NCBI GenBank assembly: GCA_009992235.1
Contig: JAACVZ010000001.1
Location: 47,465 to 111,464 of the forward strand
DNA length: 64,000 bases
Source of the DNA: Candidatus Saccharimonadota bacterium
GTDB lineage: Bacteria > Patescibacteriota > Saccharimonadia > Saccharimonadales > Saccharimonadaceae
Direction of reading: 5' to 3'
Below the pieces are notes generated by a model, which ran no database searches, was not told where the DNA came from, and saw only the letters and a list, made by a program, of their open reading frames with translations. Numbering within the stretch: the first letter of the stretch is position 1; every line of letters starts with the position of its first letter. Below, one piece after another: positions 52,795 to 61,794 of this stretch. The translations under genes and the position numbers were made by a program.

Positions 52795-53370
52795 TTAAGA
52801 CGTAAGTGTCGTGACGCTATCGGGTCTGAATTCCCCTGCCACGAAACCCTCCGTTATCTTAATAACCAGTGGGATAATTTTTTCTTTTACCACAGTTTGT
52901 TCGGCTTCAGTGAAGCGACTTAGTACAAAGTCGGCATCGTTCACGCGGTCGCGAAGGTCGTTCCAGATGCCTATACGAATACGTCCGTACTCGCTGCCGA
53001 GATGTTGGTTCAGGCTTTTAATACCGTTGTTTCCAGCATCGCTTCCCTTCCCCCTGGTTCGTATGGTCCCAAATGGTAGAGCTAGGTCGTCGTGAATGAC
53101 AAGAAGGTCTTCATGTGAGTCTAGCTTATAGAAATCGATTAGCGCTCGCGCCACAAGGCCGGTGTCGTTATAAAAGGAGGTCGGCTTTACCAGAAGCACC
53201 TTTTCGCCAGATACGGTGATTTCGGCTATTTCCGCCGAGGCCTTACTACTCTTCTTCCAGCCACGGACATTGTGCGCTTCGGCGAGGGCGTCAAGAACCA
53301 TAAACCCAACGTTGTGCCGTGTTCGAGCATAAGAGTCGCCAGGGTTTCCCTGCGCAAAGAGAATCTTCAT
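52795..53370 (-). CDS. pth: Peptidyl-tRNA hydrolase
   Basis: Frees tRNA from stalled peptidyl-tRNA. The N-terminal GNPGDSYARTRHNVGFMVLD with the catalytic His, FYNDTG, and HDDLALPFGTIR with the catalytic Asp are present. 191 aa from the chosen start. The frame extends six codons further, but TACAAT (53377-53382) ends exactly 6 nt before ATG 53370, so I use this leaderless start. Confidence 0.96.
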   Translation of the reverse strand: MKILFAQGNPGDSYARTRHNVGFMVLDALAEAHNVRGWKKSSKASAEIAEITVSGEKVLLVKPTSFYNDTGLVARALIDFYKLDSHEDLLVIHDDLALPFGTIRTRGKGSDAGNNGIKSLNQHLGSEYGRIRIGIWNDLRDRVNDADFVLSRFTEAEQTVVKEKIIPLVIKITEGFVAGEFRPDSVTTLTS

Positions 53371-53389
53371 GTCTCTATTGTAGCGCATA

Positions 53390-53418
53390 TTGATAAAATA
53401 CTTGATGTGTGGTATAAT
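53390..53418 (+). promoter_or_regulatory. Promoter of the 53425/53477 genes
   Basis: TTGATA (53390-53395), 17-bp spacer, TATAAT (53413-53418). It is divergent from the pth promoter, whose -10 lies at 53377-53382, so the two share a 40-bp control region. The -10 ends 6 nt before an ATG at 53425. Confidence 0.75.
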
Positions 53419-53424
53419 AGTATT

Positions 53425-53535
53425 ATGAAGTGGTTAACCGATCGCTTCTTCGCACGCTCAAAACAAAGGAGCTGGTATGTGGGCTGCAGTCGTTATATTG
53501 TTTGTCGTTTCGGCGACGCTCGGCGTTATGCTTGA
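53425..53535 (+). CDS. Possible leaderless upstream frame, 36 aa
   Basis: ATG 53425 sits exactly at the usual leaderless distance from TATAAT. The frame begins MKWLTDRFFARSKQRSW and ends inside the next gene, which it overlaps in another frame. It is basic with several aromatic residues. It may be a regulatory leader peptide whose translation affects the ribosome site of the 53477 gene, which lies within it. Confidence 0.4.
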   Translation: MKWLTDRFFARSKQRSWYVGCSRYIVCRFGDARRYA

Positions 53536-53794
53536 TAGCGCTCACAGATCGCTTAAGCGTGAGGGCCTCCTTGGAGACTACGTGCCTCACTGGATGGCGT
53601 TGATTGTGAGTTTGATCTTGCCCGCGCTGGCTGTCATCATGCTTGCCGTCGCGGTCAGGATGATGCTGGAAGGCGCGCACGTTGCCTTCGTTTACGTCCT
53701 TCTGTCTGCCTCGGCACTTTTCGACGTTTTTGCGTTGATGGTGCTGATAGATTTTCGCAAGGAGGTCAGTTCGTGGATTACTCCCAGGGCGTAG
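53477..53794 (+). CDS. Small three-helix membrane protein
   Basis: Not recognised. 105 aa, helices at about residues 1-20, 38-62 and 68-92. AAGGAG lies 5 nt before the ATG. Size, helix number and setting resemble the protein encoded at 52290, though I see no clear sequence similarity. Two GC-rich hairpins follow. Confidence 0.7.
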   Translation: MWAAVVILFVVSATLGVMLDSAHRSLKREGLLGDYVPHWMALIVSLILPALAVIMLAVAVRMMLEGAHVAFVYVLLSASALFDVFALMVLIDFRKEVSSWITPRA

Positions 53795-53808
53795 CAATGC
53801 GCCCTGGG
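53783..53808 (+). terminator. GC-rich hairpin at the end of the 53477 gene
   Basis: CCCAGGGCG (53783-53791) and CGCCCTGGG (53800-53808) form a perfect 9-bp stem around the stop codon. A second small stem GGGGG/CCCCC follows. They precede the terminator at 53842. Confidence 0.5.
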
Positions 53809-53841
53809 GGCAACCCCCCCCTTGTCATGCGTGCGAAAAAT

Positions 53842-53873
53842 ACCCCGGAGATTATTCTTCCGGGGTTTCTTTT
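53842..53873. terminator. Bidirectional terminator overlapping the der 3' end
   Basis: ACCCCGG (53842-53848) pairs with CCGGGGT (53860-53866), followed by TTTCTTTT on the plus strand and by A/T-rich sequence on the minus strand. The der stop codon lies inside the loop, so the der coding end doubles as terminator. Confidence 0.75.
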
Positions 53874-55234
53874 ATCTCTTCAGCTTCAGCCTTCAGCCGC
53901 TTCTCGCGGTTGGCTTTTATTTGCTTTTCGTCGCGGAAACTCATCTTGATGGATGTTCCAACGAAGTCGAATCGTTCACGAAGCGCTCGTTCGATGTGTC
54001 GCTTGTAGCTCCAGTGTAGGAACTTTAGACTGCTTCCATAAATTACGAACCACGGTGGGCTTTGGTCGGTTTGGACAATATAGCGAAGTTTCGGGTGAGT
54101 GTTCTTGAGGCCGGCCGGCGGGTGCTTGGAAACAATTGTCTGCAAGAGATCGTTCAAATGACGAGTTTTTAGTTCCTGCGTTCGACGTTCGTGTATTTGA
54201 AGTGTTAGGTCGAACAGCTTGGTGACGTTCTGACCGGTAACGCTACTGGTGAAGATGAGTGGTGCCCATGGTACGAAGTCGAACGTTCGTGCAATTCGAG
54301 GAGCGAGTGCGTCACGGGTGTAGGCGTCTTTTTCTTCAACACTATCCCATTTGCTAATAACGATAACTAACCCCTTACCCGCTTCGTCGATGATGCCGGC
54401 AATACGCTGGTCGAGCTGGGTGTTGAGCTGGTTAACATCCATTAGAAGGAAACAGACGTCGCTCTCTTCAATAGCTTGCAATGTTCGAAGGACGCTAAAT
54501 TTCTCAATTCCCACCTCCTGCTTGCCAGGCTTACGCATACCGGCGGTATCGAGTATCTCAATAAATTCATCGTTATACTTAACTCGTATGCGGTTGATGT
54601 CTCGGGTGGTACCAGCGACGTTGGCAACAATTGCTTGTTGCTTTCCGGCGAGTGTATTGAATAGAAAACTTTTTCCTACGTTCGGGCGACCGATAAGCGA
54701 CATGCGGATAGCGCCACCGGCATCACGTTCTTTCTTCGCAGGAATAATTTGCGTAATGCGGTCGAGGGCTTCTTCAATGCCGATATTATGTTCAGCGCTG
54801 GTGCGGATAATATCTTTTATGCCAAGTCGGCGGAATTCATCACTTGGAAGGTTTCCGGCAAGGTCGACCTTGTTAACAAGAAGGATAACTGGTTTTTTGC
54901 TTTTTAGGGCTTTCTTTGCCACAATGCGGTCTTCATCGCTGGCGTAGAGTGTGCTGTCAACGACAACAAGAATAACGTCAGCTGCTTCAGCCGCCTCGGT
55001 AATTTGCTCTTGAATAGATGCTTCGAACTCGTCGTCAGGGTCTTTAAGACCAGCCGTGTCAACCAGCCAGAACTGGTGATCGTTGTGAGTCACCTTCCCT
55101 AGAACATTGTCTCGGGTGGTTCCGGCTTCACGAGCAACAATTGCCTGACGTGATTTCAGGAAACGATTAAAAAGCGAACTCTTGCCGACGTTCGCTTGAC
55201 CAATAATTGCTACTGTAGGGAGCTTGGAAGCCAT
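53852..55234 (-). CDS. der: Ribosome biogenesis GTPase Der (EngA)
   Basis: Tandem-GTPase needed for 50S assembly. First G domain: GQANVGKSSLF, DTAGL, NKVD; second: GRPNVGKSFLF, DTAGM, SKWD; then a KH-like C-terminal domain. 460 aa, normal. TATAAT (55245-55250) ends 10 nt before the ATG. The last residues (EETPEE) are encoded within a terminator. Confidence 0.97.
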   Translation of the reverse strand: MASKLPTVAIIGQANVGKSSLFNRFLKSRQAIVAREAGTTRDNVLGKVTHNDHQFWLVDTAGLKDPDDEFEASIQEQITEAAEAADVILVVVDSTLYASDEDRIVAKKALKSKKPVILLVNKVDLAGNLPSDEFRRLGIKDIIRTSAEHNIGIEEALDRITQIIPAKKERDAGGAIRMSLIGRPNVGKSFLFNTLAGKQQAIVANVAGTTRDINRIRVKYNDEFIEILDTAGMRKPGKQEVGIEKFSVLRTLQAIEESDVCFLLMDVNQLNTQLDQRIAGIIDEAGKGLVIVISKWDSVEEKDAYTRDALAPRIARTFDFVPWAPLIFTSSVTGQNVTKLFDLTLQIHERRTQELKTRHLNDLLQTIVSKHPPAGLKNTHPKLRYIVQTDQSPPWFVIYGSSLKFLHWSYKRHIERALRERFDFVGTSIKMSFRDEKQIKANREKRLKAEAEEIKETPEE

Positions 55235-55299
55235 AACAGAGGTAATTATAACAGAAAAACCCGCAGAATGCGAGTGTTTTGGTGAATGTCATGGATTTG

Positions 55300-55332
55300 C
55301 GGGGTGGCCTCTTTTTGAGAGAGGCCACCCCG
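55300..55332. terminator. Perfect 13-bp hairpin between der and the 55347 gene
   Basis: CGGGGTGGCCTCT (55300-55312) and AGAGGCCACCCCG (55320-55332) form a perfect stem with a 7-nt loop. It lies just downstream of the minus-strand gene ending at 55347. There is no long T-run, so termination may be partial. Confidence 0.6.
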
Positions 55333-55346
55333 TTGAATTGAGCTTG

Positions 55347-55580
55347 TTACTCGGTGAAGCAGTGCTTGAGCCCGAGGGCCTCCGCGTTTGCCTCGATGGT
55401 CGATGCGCTCACATCGATCAAACCGCCGTACGACCAGTACCGAAGGTCTTCGTAGGGGGCTGTCACACTAATGCGACAGTCCACTCCCACGTTAACCGAG
55501 TAGAGGTCGCCCAGCACTGTTGTGTCTATGTCGTACTCGAGGGTTGGGTTAACAAAACCCCTTGCCTCAAGTTCTGACAC
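55347..55580 (-). CDS. Small acidic protein, unknown
   Basis: Not recognised. 77 aa from a GTG start, acidic, with a beta-rich pattern (NPTLEYDIDTTVLGDLYSVN) and no membrane helix. The frame is open about 12 codons further upstream without a usual start codon (reading EEPENSKR), while an ATG in a different frame at 55614 starts a 15-codon peptide that overlaps it. So the true start is unclear, and a frameshift from the upstream frame cannot be excluded. GC-rich hairpin downstream. Confidence 0.5.
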   Translation of the reverse strand: MSELEARGFVNPTLEYDIDTTVLGDLYSVNVGVDCRISVTAPYEDLRYWSYGGLIDVSASTIEANAEALGLKHCFTE

Positions 55581-55732
55581 TCGCTTGGAGTTTTCGGGCT
55601 CCTCGGCCCTTCATGGTGGTTACCATAGTGTACAAAGAGAGACTTATGTCGGTTATCTCTCTAGGGTGGAATGAATCCACGGGTCCCAGCGTCAGGCCAG
55701 GTATGTAACCGTTTTATATTTTATAACAATTA

Positions 55733-56416
55733 CTATTTAAAGTCAATATCCAATGCAACGTATTTTCCGAGTTGCAAATCTTCGAGTGAATAAGGTCCAA
55801 ACGTTGTTCTGTGAAGCTTCACAACGTCATACCCAAGCGCCGCAAAGGTTCGACGTATTTGACGGTTGCGGCCTTCGTGCATGACTACTTTCCAGTTAAG
55901 CCGCGTATCATCGAGTCGCTCGAGGGTGAGCTTACTATAGCCGTCTTCAAGCTGTACGCCGTAGTCGCTGATCATTTGCTGGTGAAGCGGTTCGAGCGCC
56001 GTGTTTAGCGTAGCGAGGTATTCTTTTGTCTTTTGAAACGATGGGTGCGTCATACTGTGAGCAAAATCACCATCGTCGGTGAATAATAGTAGGCCGCTAC
56101 TGTTGCGGTCGAGGCGTCCAACTGGCTTTAGGTTGTGATACTCTTCTGGGAGTAGCGCATAGACGGTTGGAGAGTCGCCTTGTTGCCGGCGGGATGATAC
56201 GTAGTCTTCAGGTTTATTGAGCATAAGGTATGTATGGTTGTCTCGAGATACGACGGGGCTGCCTTTATAGACAACGCTATCCCCTATCGCGTAGCGCGAG
56301 CCAAGCTTGGCGATTTCACCATTAATTAGTACATCGCCAGCAGCGATAGCATCATCAGCCTCTCGACGAGAGGTTCCCAGGTGGAATGCTAAATACTTGT
56401 TAAGACGTTGATTCAC
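55733..56416 (-). CDS. rluB: RluB/RsuA-type pseudouridine synthase
   Basis: Makes pseudouridine in rRNA. S4 RNA-binding domain at the N-terminus (MNQRLNKYLAFHLGTSRREA) and a catalytic domain with GRLDRNSSGLLLFTDDG holding the active-site Asp. 227 aa. Start is GTG; AGTATA on the plus strand (TATACT on the minus, 56423-56428) ends 6 nt upstream, so a leaderless GTG. 23S versus 16S target cannot be decided by eye. Confidence 0.92.
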   Translation of the reverse strand: MNQRLNKYLAFHLGTSRREADDAIAAGDVLINGEIAKLGSRYAIGDSVVYKGSPVVSRDNHTYLMLNKPEDYVSSRRQQGDSPTVYALLPEEYHNLKPVGRLDRNSSGLLLFTDDGDFAHSMTHPSFQKTKEYLATLNTALEPLHQQMISDYGVQLEDGYSKLTLERLDDTRLNWKVVMHEGRNRQIRRTFAALGYDVVKLHRTTFGPYSLEDLQLGKYVALDIDFK

Positions 56417-56428
56417 TATGTGAGTATA

Positions 56429-57481
56429 TCAGCTACTACCAGGTGTCGGCTGGGTTGGTGGTGAAGCAGGCTGTTCTTCGGTTGGTGTTGGTGCTGGCTG
56501 TTCAACGACTGGAGCCGCTGGAGCAGCAGGGGTTTCAGAAGCTTCGGTCTGAGGCGGTGTTTGTGGTATTTGTGGCTGGGTTGGTATTTCGGGTTGGGTT
56601 TCAACTGGTGCGGGAGCTGGTGCTTCCGGTGCGGGAGTTTGCGGCGCTTCAGCTTCAGTGCCAGCAAGTTCTTGAGCGATTTGCGAAGAGAGATCAAGTG
56701 GTTGCGTCGTTGACGCGTCTGACGGTATAGGACCTAGTGGGCCCGGGTTCGTGTCGTCTGGTGCTGGCGCATCTGGTATTGGTGACGGTGCGTCATTCGC
56801 GCGAACTTGGTCGCCAAGCGATTCTGGTGCAGGAGATGAAAAAGGTGCAGTCGGCTGCGGCAGCGTGTCTGGTTGTGGCTGCGATTGTGGCGCTGGTGCC
56901 GGTGTTGGCGTGTCATTAGGTGTTGTTGGTTGTTGTGGTTGCATAGCAGGGACCTCCGGGGGTGTATTAATAATTGATGGTATCGGTGGTTGGCTCGCTG
57001 GTGTTTCTTGCGCGGGAGCAGGATTTGGTGTTGTGGGCGCAGTAGGTACGGGTGGCACTGGTGGGAAGGTTGCTGGTGTAGCTGCTGGAGCTGGAGCTCC
57101 GCCACCGGCGCTATCATCGGCAAGCACCTCGTGGACAGTTCGAACGACATCTTCAATACCAACTTGAGACTTCACTAGGTAGCGGTCTGCCCCAAGTGAT
57201 TCACCTCGAGCGCGTTGATCTTCACTAGAAAGTGCGGTCATCATAATAACTTTAACGTCTTTTGTTTCGGTCGTGCTACGAAGGATGTCTAGCATATCAA
57301 AACCAGAAATTTTTGGCATCATAACATCACTAACAATCAGGTCAGGGCGCTCTTTTATGGCTAGCGCAAGCGCTTCTTCTCCGTCGCCCGCCGATACAAT
57401 ATCGTAGCCTTCGGCCTGGAGGCGTACGCCATATATTTCGCGTAGGCTTTTGTCGTCTTCAACTAATAAAATCTTTGCCAT
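56429..57481 (-). CDS. Response regulator with long proline-rich tail
   Basis: Receiver domain (residues 1-122) with VEDD, Asp52 (LIVSDVMMP), MMTALS and YLVKSQ, followed by about 225 residues made almost only of Pro, Ala, Thr, Gln and Glu, with no folded output domain. The tail is likely disordered and could reach a distant partner. It lies 52 bp after the histidine kinase gene on the same strand, so they form a pair; the kinase also has a Gln/Pro-rich tail. TAGAAT (57493-57498) ends 11 nt before the ATG. Confidence 0.88.
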   Translation of the reverse strand: MAKILLVEDDKSLREIYGVRLQAEGYDIVSAGDGEEALALAIKERPDLIVSDVMMPKISGFDMLDILRSTTETKDVKVIMMTALSSEDQRARGESLGADRYLVKSQVGIEDVVRTVHEVLADDSAGGGAPAPAATPATFPPVPPVPTAPTTPNPAPAQETPASQPPIPSIINTPPEVPAMQPQQPTTPNDTPTPAPAPQSQPQPDTLPQPTAPFSSPAPESLGDQVRANDAPSPIPDAPAPDDTNPGPLGPIPSDASTTQPLDLSSQIAQELAGTEAEAPQTPAPEAPAPAPVETQPEIPTQPQIPQTPPQTEASETPAAPAAPVVEQPAPTPTEEQPASPPTQPTPGSS

Positions 57482-57533
57482 AATCCACCATTATTCTACG
57501 TTAGTTTGTTTCATAATACCATACCGCCTGTGT

Positions 57534-59423
57534 TTATTCTCGCCCGTTCGTCCCTTCTCGTTGTTGCCGTGCCATAATCTCTAGCTGTCGTACTCGCTCG
57601 GCAATTTGTTCTCGGCTGAGACTTTCACCTCTTGGAACCGTTGTTGCTGGTTTTGGTTTAGACTGCTCTGCTGGTTGTTCGGACGTTGGCTCTATAGCGG
57701 GTGCAGGCTCTGGAGCTGGTTGCTGTGTAAGCTGTTGGTTGAGTTGAGATTGTTGCTGCTGTTTAAGGTTCTCGGCTTCGTTGCTGCTTAGCCGCGGAAG
57801 CTCCAGGAAGAAGGTGCTCCCCTTCCCGAAGGTGCTCTCAACCCACAGACGTCCTTGCATACTTTCTGCGAGGCGCCTTGAAAGGTACAGTCCAAGACCC
57901 GTGCCGCCAATTTGTTGCCGGTCGACATTATCGACTCGGTAGAACTTCTGGAAAAGATGCGGAATGTCCTCAGCTGGAATACCGAGTCCGGAGTCTTTCA
58001 CACTAATAATAACCTTGTCCTCGGTGCCCCGGATATCAACAACAACCTCACCTTGTGGTGTATATTTAATTGCGTTCTCAATAACGTTGTCGAGAATTTC
58101 ACGGATATGGTCGACATCTTGATTTACATAAAGAACAGGCATAATTTTCTTTTGGCCACTATTTTCGTTTGGTTTGAAGTGAAGCTGTAGGTTCTTTTCT
58201 TTTGCCTTCTGTTCGAGGCCTTGAGCGGCAGCGCTGGTCAGCTCAATCATGTCGACTACTTTTTGAGTGCTTGTCATGCGGCCGTCTTCAGATTTCGAGA
58301 CATCAAGCAGGTCCTGGAAAAGATGTCCGAGGTGCTGCGCCGCTTCATGAGCTTTTTGAATGTATCCCTTAGCTCGTTCATCAATTTGAGCAGTGTTGGG
58401 GTTTATAGCGAGTCCTAGGTAGCCCTCAATTGAGGCGACGGGTGTGCGCATTTCATGGCTAGCGGTGCTAATAAACTCGGCCTGTTCACGCTCTTCGGCA
58501 CGCTCTTTTGTGATGTCGCGGAACACGGCAATAACACCCGAACCGGCGACGCCAATTGGTGAAACTACGATAGATATATTTATCTTTTTGCCAGATTGTG
58601 TAGTGGCGGCGAGTTTGTTGGCGCGCACCTGTTGGTTGGTGTTGAGCACTTGTTGCAACGGGTCCTGGGACGGATCGAGCTCATGATTGTTGTCGTCGCT
58701 TAGTTTCAGAATAGACTTGTAGTTAAGCATTAATGCATCTTGTTTGCCCCAACCAAGTATTTCTTGGGCGGCTGGGTTGATTAGTTCTATGGTGCCTTTA
58801 CTATCAATAGCAATCACACCATCACCAATTGCGTTAATAACAATTTCAGATTTTGTGGCAACTTCAGATAGTTCAGTAGCAAGACTTTTTGCGTTTCGGT
58901 TGGATTCGTCGGCTGCGCTGGATGACCCTTGTCTCCATATCAGTAACCCGCCAATAACCGGCAGGACGCTACTTATGATATATATAGCAATCGTGTCGGA
59001 AGAGAATGAGCCTGAGGTGTATAGCACGGCAAGTGCTGTAGTAGAGAGCGTTGCATGAAGAAGCCAGCCATAGGCGCCAAATAGCGCTGCGCTAAAACCG
59101 AGTATTGCCCAGATGGCAAGAAACGGTGACGACGCGACAGAACCGTTGGCAATAGCGAGCGCGGTTGAAATAATCATGAAGGCATACACACCGAGACTTA
59201 GTACGGTATTGTTCATTTTCTTTGCAGCTATGCACCCTGTGACGCTAGCAGCGAAGACGAGGCCGGTACCTATGGCGGCGAGTAGCCCAACCTGAAACGA
59301 AGAACCAAGAGATACGAGCGAAAATTCACGCATCACAAATAGAGCAATTATAGCCAGCGACAAAAGCGCTGATGTCGCATAGAAGCGACGGTAAGATGTA
59401 GCCGACAGTTTCAGGGGTGTCAT
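57534..59423 (-). CDS. Membrane sensor histidine kinase with PAS domain
   Basis: 629 aa. About seven N-terminal membrane helices (residues about 15-170), a PAS domain (VINAIGDGVIAIDSKGTIEL), HisKA with the phospho-His in TASHEMRTPVASIEGY, an ATPase domain (NVIENAIKYTPQGEV; GTGLGLYLSRRLAESMQG), and a 90-residue low-complexity tail rich in Gln, Pro and Glu. The signal is probably sensed in the membrane. Its partner is the response regulator encoded directly downstream. Confidence 0.92.
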   Translation of the reverse strand: MTPLKLSATSYRRFYATSALLSLAIIALFVMREFSLVSLGSSFQVGLLAAIGTGLVFAASVTGCIAAKKMNNTVLSLGVYAFMIISTALAIANGSVASSPFLAIWAILGFSAALFGAYGWLLHATLSTTALAVLYTSGSFSSDTIAIYIISSVLPVIGGLLIWRQGSSSAADESNRNAKSLATELSEVATKSEIVINAIGDGVIAIDSKGTIELINPAAQEILGWGKQDALMLNYKSILKLSDDNNHELDPSQDPLQQVLNTNQQVRANKLAATTQSGKKINISIVVSPIGVAGSGVIAVFRDITKERAEEREQAEFISTASHEMRTPVASIEGYLGLAINPNTAQIDERAKGYIQKAHEAAQHLGHLFQDLLDVSKSEDGRMTSTQKVVDMIELTSAAAQGLEQKAKEKNLQLHFKPNENSGQKKIMPVLYVNQDVDHIREILDNVIENAIKYTPQGEVVVDIRGTEDKVIISVKDSGLGIPAEDIPHLFQKFYRVDNVDRQQIGGTGLGLYLSRRLAESMQGRLWVESTFGKGSTFFLELPRLSSNEAENLKQQQQSQLNQQLTQQPAPEPAPAIEPTSEQPAEQSKPKPATTVPRGESLSREQIAERVRQLEIMARQQREGTNGRE

Positions 59424-59493
59424 GGAATGTGCGTGCCCTATTTATTACTTATGGTTAGTATGACGTATTGCTTCCGATAATACAACAGAGTGA

Positions 59494-59931
59494 CTACTGG
59501 GTGGCTTGCCGCTTTTCAAGCGCCACGTCTAATAGGTCTTTGTCGATATCGCGACCGAGAAGTTCTCGGGCTTTAGTTATGTCGCACCACACTTCAGCAA
59601 ACGTTTCGTGTGGCTCTCGCTGTGCTTCTGTATAATCCCCGGCCTGTTCGAGTAAAAAATAATCGACAGTTTTCTTGTGATAGGTACCGTCTGTCCAGGC
59701 GTATTCATAGTAGGTCTGACCAATCGTGTCAATAATCCGAGTAGGATACCCAGTCTCCTCAAATACCTCTCTTATGCAAGCATCTTCAGGGCTCTCTCCT
59801 GGATCGATACTACCTTTGGGAAAGTCATACGTGCTTCGTGGTGGATCCCAGTGAATAAGAAGCACCTTGTTGTCGTGAATGAGAACGCCACCAGCTGATT
59901 TTTTATAGACAACTTCTTTTGGCGCTACCAT
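59494..59931 (-). CDS. NUDIX hydrolase
   Basis: 145 aa with a complete Nudix box: GSIDPGE, seven residues, REVFEETGYP. Sequence around it (KSAGGVLIHDNKVLLIHWDP) resembles the Ap4A/diadenosine polyphosphate or 8-oxo-dGTP type enzymes; the substrate is not certain. Its first codons overlap the end of the DUF2207 gene by 7 bp, so it is cotranscribed with it. Confidence 0.9.
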   Translation of the reverse strand: MVAPKEVVYKKSAGGVLIHDNKVLLIHWDPPRSTYDFPKGSIDPGESPEDACIREVFEETGYPTRIIDTIGQTYYEYAWTDGTYHKKTVDYFLLEQAGDYTEAQREPHETFAEVWCDITKARELLGRDIDKDLLDVALEKRQATQ

Positions 59932-61700
59932 CCGCCGCCACCGCCACCGCCGCCACCGCCGCCTGACGAACCGCCGCCACCTGAACCGCTGCTGTTAGCT
60001 CCCCCGCTGGCACCATAAGATGCTGAGGCTGACGAGAAGGTGCTCATTGCCGCTGCAAAACCTGCATAGTGAAAAGCACCGGAGCTGTGATACCAGCTTG
60101 GAGTGTGGTCCGCTTGTTCGTAAAGGTGGCCAAGTTGCTTACTCCACTCTTTTTCCATCTTGAACATGACGGCGTACGGGAGCGATCGTTCGTATAGTTT
60201 AATAAGCTCTGCAGGCTTATTCAGGTCGACGGTGCGACCAACCTTTTCTGCTGTATCTGGTCCTTGGAGCATGGCTAGCCGATCTTTTTCAGAGGCTTTA
60301 ATGTATATTTTGTAGCCATCTAGATACCGGGCGAGCTCGAGCCCTTTGTCGGTTAGTGGTTTAAAGAGTGGCCTATACATAAGTAGAGCCACGGCCGAAA
60401 GAATCAGCAACGGTAGTGAAAACGTAAGTATGCCCAGCACTCCAGTCCAGACCCCCCAGTGAATGATAAATTTCGCCCTTGCTTTATTCTTTTCACGCAG
60501 TTGGTAGTCGTTTTCGAGTGATTTCGTAAGCTTTTTTTGGTTGTCGCGCGTGTTGTTGACGAACTTATAGTTATTTGCCAGTGACTTCAGCGATAACCGT
60601 GCGCCAATTGCAGGAAGCGCCCCGCCAAACATATCTCGGAGAAGCTCTTTCTCTTCTTCTTTGAGTTTGTTGACATCTTTTTTAATATCGATATCGTAGT
60701 CGGCTTTTGAAAGGAGACCTTTTGGCTTTGTTTCATAAATATCAATGTAATGACGCACTGCCCAGTCGAGTAGTTGTGCTGCGAATCCTGACCCTTTCGC
60801 TCCAATCAGTAGGCCCGATGCAAGGACCGATGTGTCTTTAGGCGGAATGTATTGTGGCGGAGTTGGCTTTCGTTCTGATTTTCTATCTTTTCTATAGATG
60901 AAGAGGCGCGTGAAGATGCTTCCAAGAATGAAAACGATAATGACCTTCAGTAATAGAAATGCATTGAACATACGGACGATCCATTCAATGGGTCCATACG
61001 CGTAGCCAGCAAATGTTCCTTCCGGGAAGCCATATGCCACGGTAATGTTAGAGCCAATGAATAGATTCTCTTTCGTTACGGTATAGCGCGTGTCTGATTC
61101 ACGAACAAGTTGACAGCGATTCGTTGAGCCTTCGAGTCCGTAGTAGCAATCGGGCGCTTCAATAAGCGCATCCGCGAGCGATTCGTCGAGGGTTATGTTA
61201 ACCGTTAATGATTCAATGGGAACTTTCCAATAAACACCGTTTGTGTTCCAGTACCATTCATCTCGGTCGTTATTTTCAAAATACTTAGTTACGTCTGAGA
61301 GCGTGTACTCGATAATATAGGTCTCAAGCCCAAGGACGTATTCGTCTGGGTCGCCAATGCGAATGACGGTATTATTATTGTCGTCAGTGTATGTAGAGTA
61401 CTGACGGGCGTCTCCGTTCGTATTCGTGACACGAAGGTCGCTCATTTTTAATGAACGATCGTTGTAGCTAGATGGAATAGCTCGTTCGATTCCGTGGTTT
61501 GCTCTTGGAAAAGTGAAGTCTGCTGTGATGGTTTCTTTGACGTACAGTATTGAATGATTATCTTCGGTACGGTCCAGTTTGTAGTCAATGACGTAAGTCG
61601 GAACGGTAAATAAGTTTGACGCTTGCACGGGTGCAGATACGGAGAAAAGGCCCAATGCCGCCAGGACAACTATAGCTATACGAAGAATACGATGTTTCAT
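59925..61700 (-). CDS. DUF2207 membrane protein with poly-glycine tail
   Basis: 591 aa: signal peptide (about residues 1-27, cleavage after VQA), extracellular DUF2207 domain (residues about 30-230), a membrane helix around 245-265, a long cytoplasmic region, two more helices near 425-460, and a C-terminus ending SGGGGGGGGGGGW. The glycine tail is typical of the family. DUF2207 proteins are widespread in CPR and Actinobacteria but have no assigned role. TAAAAT on the minus strand (61709-61714) ends 8 nt before the ATG. Confidence 0.88.
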   Translation of the reverse strand: MKHRILRIAIVVLAALGLFSVSAPVQASNLFTVPTYVIDYKLDRTEDNHSILYVKETITADFTFPRANHGIERAIPSSYNDRSLKMSDLRVTNTNGDARQYSTYTDDNNNTVIRIGDPDEYVLGLETYIIEYTLSDVTKYFENNDRDEWYWNTNGVYWKVPIESLTVNITLDESLADALIEAPDCYYGLEGSTNRCQLVRESDTRYTVTKENLFIGSNITVAYGFPEGTFAGYAYGPIEWIVRMFNAFLLLKVIIVFILGSIFTRLFIYRKDRKSERKPTPPQYIPPKDTSVLASGLLIGAKGSGFAAQLLDWAVRHYIDIYETKPKGLLSKADYDIDIKKDVNKLKEEEKELLRDMFGGALPAIGARLSLKSLANNYKFVNNTRDNQKKLTKSLENDYQLREKNKARAKFIIHWGVWTGVLGILTFSLPLLILSAVALLMYRPLFKPLTDKGLELARYLDGYKIYIKASEKDRLAMLQGPDTAEKVGRTVDLNKPAELIKLYERSLPYAVMFKMEKEWSKQLGHLYEQADHTPSWYHSSGAFHYAGFAAAMSTFSSASASYGASGGANSSGSGGGGSSGGGGGGGGGGGW

Positions 61701-61794
61701 GCAATTTCATTTTACCAGACGCTAATACGTTCGACTATCTTTATGCGGTAAGGTTATGCTTAGATTGCGCTGTGTGGTATAATCCAACATAACG

